Source of the DNA: Phycisphaerales bacterium | Lineage (GTDB): Bacteria > Planctomycetota > Phycisphaerae > Phycisphaerales > UBA1924 | Direction: 5' to 3' | Assembly (NCBI GenBank): GCA_029260335.1 | Contig: JAJDDL010000248.1 | Location: 1 to 8,897, forward strand | Length of the DNA: 8,897 nt | In this document: piece after piece, positions 5,000 through 8,897 of the stretch | How positions within the stretch are numbered: the stretch's first letter is position 1 | Layout: every line of letters starts with the position of its first letter | Notes under the pieces: generated by a model | Databases searched by the model: none | What the model was told of the DNA's origin: nothing | Seen by the model: the letters and a program-made list of their open reading frames with translations, nothing else | Made by a program: the position numbers and the translations under genes

Positions 5000-7699
5000 A
5001 TGCACGAGTACCTCCAACGCGACATCCAATGGCTGAACGTCCTCCTGGAGCAGGCCGCGGCGACGCCTGACGAGATCGAGCAGGTTCGTGACGCAGCGCG
5101 AGCTCACATCAAGGGTCTACAGGCCCAATCCGCCGACTCCCGGCCTCTTCGCTCGCTCGATGAATCCACAATCCAACGCCTGCTCAAGCATCTCACCATC
5201 CGATTCCACCTGCGCAACAAGGCCGAGCAGGTCCATATTGCAAGGATCAACCGCTCGCGGGAGTGTTCGTCGCGAGCGCCGCGCGCTGAGTCCATCCGGG
5301 ATGCGATCCAAAGGCTGCACAAGGCCGGAAAATCGTACGAAGAGGTCGTCGAAATCCTCGCGGGTTTGGACATCCAACCGACGCTCACGGCCCATCCGAC
5401 CGAGACCCGTCGTCGATCGATCCTGCTCAAGCAACGCCGCCTCGGCGCGTGCCTGGAGATGCTCGACGACCCGGCAAGGACGCCGCTTGAGCTCTCCCGC
5501 AACGAGAGCAACGCCCGCCAGGGGCTCTCGCTCTTGCTCGCGACCGATGAGATCCGTGCCCAGCGTCTTTCGGTGGTCGACGAGGTCCGGAACGGTTTGC
5601 ATCATCTCGAGGAGGTCATCTGGCACGCCGTACCTCTGATCCATCGCGATATCGCCGACTCGCTCGAAGAGACCTTTGGCAAACGCACCGAGCTGCCGCC
5701 GATCGTGCGCTATCGCTCGTGGATCGGAGGCGATCGCGACGGCAACCCCTTCGTGACCGCCGAGATGACTCGCCAGACCCTCGACATGCTCGCCGAGTCG
5801 GCGCGGGAGCTGTGGATCACGTCGTTGGAGTTCCTTCGCCGAGAGCTTTCGGTATCTGAGCGCCGAGTCGACACGGGCGAGGAGCTGCGCGTCAATCTCG
5901 CGAACGAGCTTGCCGAGCATCCGATCTCCGCCGAGTCTATCCGCCATTACGAGCGAGAGCCGTTGCGTGTCAAACTCATCCATATGCGCGAGCGGGTGCG
6001 ATCAGACGAAACTTACACCGGTGCAGCCCTCGCCGAGGATCTCCAGCTCTTGCAGCGAGCCCTGGTCCACGCCGGGCTGGATGAAGTCGCAACCCAAGGC
6101 CGGATCACCGACCTGGTTGTCCAGGCACGTGCGTTCGGGCTCCACATGGCCGCGTTGGATATTCGCCAGCACAGTCGCGTGCACTCGGCGGCCATCGATG
6201 AGATGTTCAAGGTTGCCGGGGTCTCGGCCGACTACGAATCGCTCGATGAGCAGGCTCGGCTTGCGCTGTTGCACAAGGAACTCGCGAGCGATCGGCCGTT
6301 GCTCTCGCTTCGCGCCGAGCTCTCAAAAGACACGAGCGAGTTGCTTGCGGTCTATCGCCTGCTCGCCGAGACGATCCGCACGAGACCCGAGTCGATCGGC
6401 TCCTCGATCATCAGCATGACTCACGAGCGTTCGCATCTGCTCGAAGTGCTGGTGCTGATGCGCGAGGTTGGCCTTTACCGCCATACTCCCGAAGGTGTCG
6501 AGAGCGATCTGGACATCTCGCCGTTGTTTGAGACAGTCGACGACCTCGAACGGTCGGCGTCGCTCATGCGCGAGCTGTTCGAGGACCCGATCTACTCCAA
6601 GCACCTCGCCGCGCGAGGCGGGCTCCAGGAGATCATGCTCGGCTACTCCGACAGCAACAAAGACGGCGGCTACTGGATGGCCAACTGGCGCCTCCACGTC
6701 GCCCAACGCGAACTCGCAATCGCGTGCAAGGACGCCAGCGTCGATCTCCGATTCTTCCACGGCAGAGGCGGCACCGTCGCACGCGGCGGCGGCAGAGCCC
6801 ACCGAGCCATCCTCTCGGCACCGCCCGAGGCCCGCGGCGGACGCTTGCGATTCACCGAACAGGGCGAGGTCATCACCTTCCGCTACGCCCACACGGCTCT
6901 CGCCCGACGTCACCTGGAACAGATTGTCAACGCGACGGTGCTCGCAGTCGGCGGCGCGGGCGACAGTGGGGGAGAAGTTGCAAGCAAGCAAGAGGTGGCA
7001 GATACATCCGCAGAGATGGCCCCGCTCATGAAGCAGCTCAGCACAACGTCTATGCAGGCGTATCGATCGCTCGTCGAGGCGCCAGGCTTCTGGGATTGGT
7101 TCCTGGACGCATCGCCCGTGCGCTCAATTGGTGCGCTGCCGATCGCCTCCCGCCCGGTCTCCAGGGCAGGCAAGGCCGTGACCTTTGAGACAATTCGGGC
7201 GATTCCGTGGGTGTTCTCTTGGACGCAGATGCGGGCGAATGTGCCGGGGTGGTATGGCCTTGGCAGCGCCTTTCTAGCCCATGTGTTGGAGGACGCCGCA
7301 CGATTGGCCCAGTGTAAGAAGGCGTACGCCACCGGCACGTTCTTCGCGACATTCATCGATAACGCCCAGCAGGAAATGGCCCGGACACGACTGGAGATTG
7401 CCCGCGCCTACGGCCTCGACGGCGCATCGGCAGTCCATCAGGCGATCGCGAGCGAGTTTGAGCTTGCAACACGAGCTGTGCTTGCGATCACCGGGCAAGC
7501 CGCGCTGCTCGATAACAATCCCGTGATCCAACAGTCGATCCAGCAACGAAACCCGGATACTGATCTGATCAACGCACTGCAGATCGAGCTCTTGCACCGC
7601 TGTCGAGAGACAACCGGCGAGCAAGAGCAGGCGGCGTTGCAATCGCTCGTGCTGTTGAGCGTGAACGGGCTCGCGGCGGCGATGCAGAGCACGGGCTAG
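5000..7699 (+). CDS. ppc: Phosphoenolpyruvate carboxylase
   Basis: This cytosolic enzyme makes oxaloacetate and phosphate from PEP and bicarbonate, refilling the TCA cycle. At 899 residues it is full length for the bacterial family (E. coli 883). Visible motifs: LTAHPTET with catalytic His132; SWIGGDRDGNPF 240-251; LDIRQ 386-390; PLFETVDDL with metal ligand Glu511; LGYSDSNKDGG 547-557 with metal ligand Asp551; the mobile loop FHGRGGTVARGGGRAH 586-601; LRFTEQGEVI 616-625; SRPVSR and IRAIPWVFSWTQMR 732-745; and the C-terminal end AAAMQSTG. ATG 5000 is the only sensible start, since an in-frame TAG lies at 4973; no Shine-Dalgarno is evident. Oddities: the loop reads TVARGGGR where E. coli has SIGRGGAP, and two of four positions matching the E. 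coli aspartate-inhibition site differ (Lys773 to Arg795, Asn881 to Ser897), while Arg587 (Arg595) and Arg832 (Arg850) remain. Feedback control by aspartate may be altered (inference). The gene follows the methyltransferase closely and overlaps miaB tail to tail. Confidence 0.98.
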   Translation: MHEYLQRDIQWLNVLLEQAAATPDEIEQVRDAARAHIKGLQAQSADSRPLRSLDESTIQRLLKHLTIRFHLRNKAEQVHIARINRSRECSSRAPRAESIRDAIQRLHKAGKSYEEVVEILAGLDIQPTLTAHPTETRRRSILLKQRRLGACLEMLDDPARTPLELSRNESNARQGLSLLLATDEIRAQRLSVVDEVRNGLHHLEEVIWHAVPLIHRDIADSLEETFGKRTELPPIVRYRSWIGGDRDGNPFVTAEMTRQTLDMLAESARELWITSLEFLRRELSVSERRVDTGEELRVNLANELAEHPISAESIRHYEREPLRVKLIHMRERVRSDETYTGAALAEDLQLLQRALVHAGLDEVATQGRITDLVVQARAFGLHMAALDIRQHSRVHSAAIDEMFKVAGVSADYESLDEQARLALLHKELASDRPLLSLRAELSKDTSELLAVYRLLAETIRTRPESIGSSIISMTHERSHLLEVLVLMREVGLYRHTPEGVESDLDISPLFETVDDLERSASLMRELFEDPIYSKHLAARGGLQEIMLGYSDSNKDGGYWMANWRLHVAQRELAIACKDASVDLRFFHGRGGTVARGGGRAHRAILSAPPEARGGRLRFTEQGEVITFRYAHTALARRHLEQIVNATVLAVGGAGDSGGEVASKQEVADTSAEMAPLMKQLSTTSMQAYRSLVEAPGFWDWFLDASPVRSIGALPIASRPVSRAGKAVTFETIRAIPWVFSWTQMRANVPGWYGLGSAFLAHVLEDAARLAQCKKAYATGTFFATFIDNAQQEMARTRLEIARAYGLDGASAVHQAIASEFELATRAVLAITGQAALLDNNPVIQQSIQQRNPDTDLINALQIELLHRCRETTGEQEQAALQSLVLLSVNGLAAAMQSTG
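7696..7699. other. Shared CTAG palindrome holding both stop codons of ppc and miaB
   Basis: TAG at 7697-7699 ends ppc on the plus strand and the complement of 7696-7698 is TAG ending miaB on the minus strand. The two genes therefore overlap by four bases and their stop codons share two base pairs, leaving no space for a terminator between them. Confidence 0.95.
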
Positions 7700-8897
7700 G
7701 AGTCGCGATTGGCAGCTTGCACAGTCCCAAACAAACTCAGCCGATCCGCTCGCTCGATGGACACAGGCAGGGTCTTGCCAATCAATCTCTCAGCCGTCGC
7801 ACCCGCGGGAGAATCAAAGAACACGATGAGATCTGTGTCGGTGCGACCACAGAGTTGCACCATCTGTTCCGGCGCTGTTGCAAGGCTCACGCCACCGTCG
7901 CCCCCGGACGCGCCATCCTCTCGATCGGACCGCGCACTAATCGTCAACGAAACCGCGTTCTGCTTGCGGATATCACTCTTGGTCAGGCCCTGAGACTTGA
8001 GCTCGTGCTTGCTCAGCCCTTCGACAAACACGTCGAAAGTCCGCCCTACCTGCTCGCGGCTGATCGCATCGGAGATCTCCGCCTGCACCGCCAAGAGCTC
8101 GTTATTCCGCCGACGCTTGATGGTCTCTGAGACATCATCGGGAATCCGGTCATACGCCACAGTTCCGGGTCGCGGCGAGTACTTGAAGATAAAGCAGTTC
8201 TTGTAGCGGGCACGCTTCACCAGATCGATGGTCTGCTCGAAGTCCTCGTCGGTCTCGCCTGGGAAGCCCACGATGATGTCGCCCGAGAGCATCAGGGGCC
8301 GGTTCTTCTCGGGTTCATCCAGGATCGCCCTAGCTCGATCAAGGAACTCCATGTACTCCCCGACCGTGTACCCGCGGTTCATGCGCTTGAGCACACGATC
8401 GCTGCCGGACTGGCCCGGCACGTGCAAATACCGGCAGATCCGCGGACAATCTCGGATGACTTCCAAGACGTCATCGCCAAAGTCCTTCGGATAGCTCGTC
8501 ACAAACCGCAGCCGCTCAATCCCCGGCACCTGCTCGTGAATCTGATAGAGCAGATCCGCAAACGTGGTCACCCGCTCACCCGCGAACGCGTCGCGATGAT
8601 GGCTGCCCTTGTACGTCCGACCCTTCTGAGGCTGGACGATGCCATTGATCGACTCCGCCGCATCGTCTTCAAATCGATAGTGATTGACAGTCTGCCCGAG
8701 AAGTGTGACCTCTCGCACGCCCGCGTCGGCGAGCTTTTTGCACTCATCGAGGATGTGCATCGGCGGACGATGCACCTCGGCGCCGCGCGTGAAAGGCACG
8801 ACGCAATACGTGCAGAACTTGTTGCACCCTCGGGTGATGCGGACGTACGCGCTGCCGTTGTGATCGGTCGGACTAATCGAACGCGAGAGATCGAGCA
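7696..8897 (-). CDS. miaB: tRNA-2-methylthio-N6-dimethylallyladenosine synthase (5' truncated by window edge)
   Basis: MiaB is a cytosolic radical-SAM enzyme that adds a methylthio group to i6A37 of tRNAs reading UNN codons, giving ms2i6A37. The window holds the last 399 residues; the N-terminal domain with the auxiliary cluster cysteines lies beyond base 8897. Seen here (residue 1 at base 8895): ITRGCNKFCTYCVVPFTRG with the CxxxCxxC [4Fe-4S] motif at Cys24, Cys28 and Cys31 (bases 8803-8826); REVTLLGQTVNHY 61-73; TSYPKDF 133-139; LHVPGQSGSDRVLKRMNRGY 157-176; DIIVGFPGETDEDF 206-219; FIFKYSPRPGT 235-245; and a C-terminal TRAM domain from about 280. CVVPFTRG separates it from RimO and MtaB. The GTG at 8799 lies in this motif and is not the start. 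Compared with E. coli MiaB, about 60 residues are added after the cluster motif, mainly at 74-109 and 305-345. It converges on ppc. Confidence 0.96.
   Translation of the reverse strand, partial: LDLSRSISPTDHNGSAYVRITRGCNKFCTYCVVPFTRGAEVHRPPMHILDECKKLADAGVREVTLLGQTVNHYRFEDDAAESINGIVQPQKGRTYKGSHHRDAFAGERVTTFADLLYQIHEQVPGIERLRFVTSYPKDFGDDVLEVIRDCPRICRYLHVPGQSGSDRVLKRMNRGYTVGEYMEFLDRARAILDEPEKNRPLMLSGDIIVGFPGETDEDFEQTIDLVKRARYKNCFIFKYSPRPGTVAYDRIPDDVSETIKRRRNNELLAVQAEISDAISREQVGRTFDVFVEGLSKHELKSQGLTKSDIRKQNAVSLTISARSDREDGASGGDGGVSLATAPEQMVQLCGRTDTDLIVFFDSPAGATAERLIGKTLPVSIERADRLSLFGTVQAANRDS

Noticed and set aside
5117..5983. 288-residue minus-strand frame
   Set aside because: Antisense to the N-terminal half of ppc, where the catalytic motifs confirm the plus-strand reading.
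6323..6991. 222-residue minus-strand frame
   Set aside because: Antisense to the most conserved part of ppc; no independent support.
7696..8799. MiaB starting at GTG 8799
   Set aside because: The GTG is the second Val of the conserved CVVPFTRG motif; the frame continues upstream through the CxxxCxxC cluster motif to the window edge.

Overview
The window is a gene-dense, GC-rich bacterial chromosome segment. It holds four genes on the plus strand and one on the minus strand, and almost no non-coding DNA. The combination of a large periplasmic protein carrying two VWA domains and a GATase-like domain, an MiaB with its particular wording (for example FIFKYSPRPGT), weak or absent Shine-Dalgarno signals and high GC suggests Planctomycetota, perhaps Phycisphaerae. 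This is inference from remembered family sequences, not a search result.

Region 1 (2-4943) reads as a tightly coupled three-gene unit. A 5'-truncated protein comes first, with a long in-frame repeat tract (EQQPGGE heptads, then GEQTPGSETPPD 12-mers), a charged helical segment and a conserved-looking C-terminal basic motif. It overlaps by an ATGA junction a 1041-residue membrane-anchored protein of the BatA/COG5426 type (VWA, GATase-like, VWA). That gene in turn overlaps by a TTGA junction a class I SAM-dependent methyltransferase. Genes of the first two kinds usually sit downstream of a MoxR AAA+ ATPase and a DUF58 protein in envelope or chaperone-type operons; if those are present here they lie upstream of base 1. 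Why a methyltransferase is coupled to this module is unknown.

Region 2 (5000-7699) is a full-length phosphoenolpyruvate carboxylase (ppc), 56 bases after the methyltransferase and probably on the same transcript. All main catalytic motifs are present, but some positions that bind the feedback inhibitor aspartate in the E. coli enzyme are changed.

Region 3 (7696-8897, minus strand) is the 3' two-thirds or more of miaB, the tRNA methylthiotransferase, with two insertions relative to E. coli MiaB. Its start lies beyond the right edge. The ppc and miaB genes converge and share a CTAG palindrome, so each stop codon lies partly inside the other and there is no room for a terminator between them.

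I see no mobile elements, CRISPR arrays, RNA genes or clear defence system. The features most worth attention are the two-level repeat tract, the double-VWA protein with its coupled neighbours, the altered PEPC regulatory site and the shared stop palindrome.
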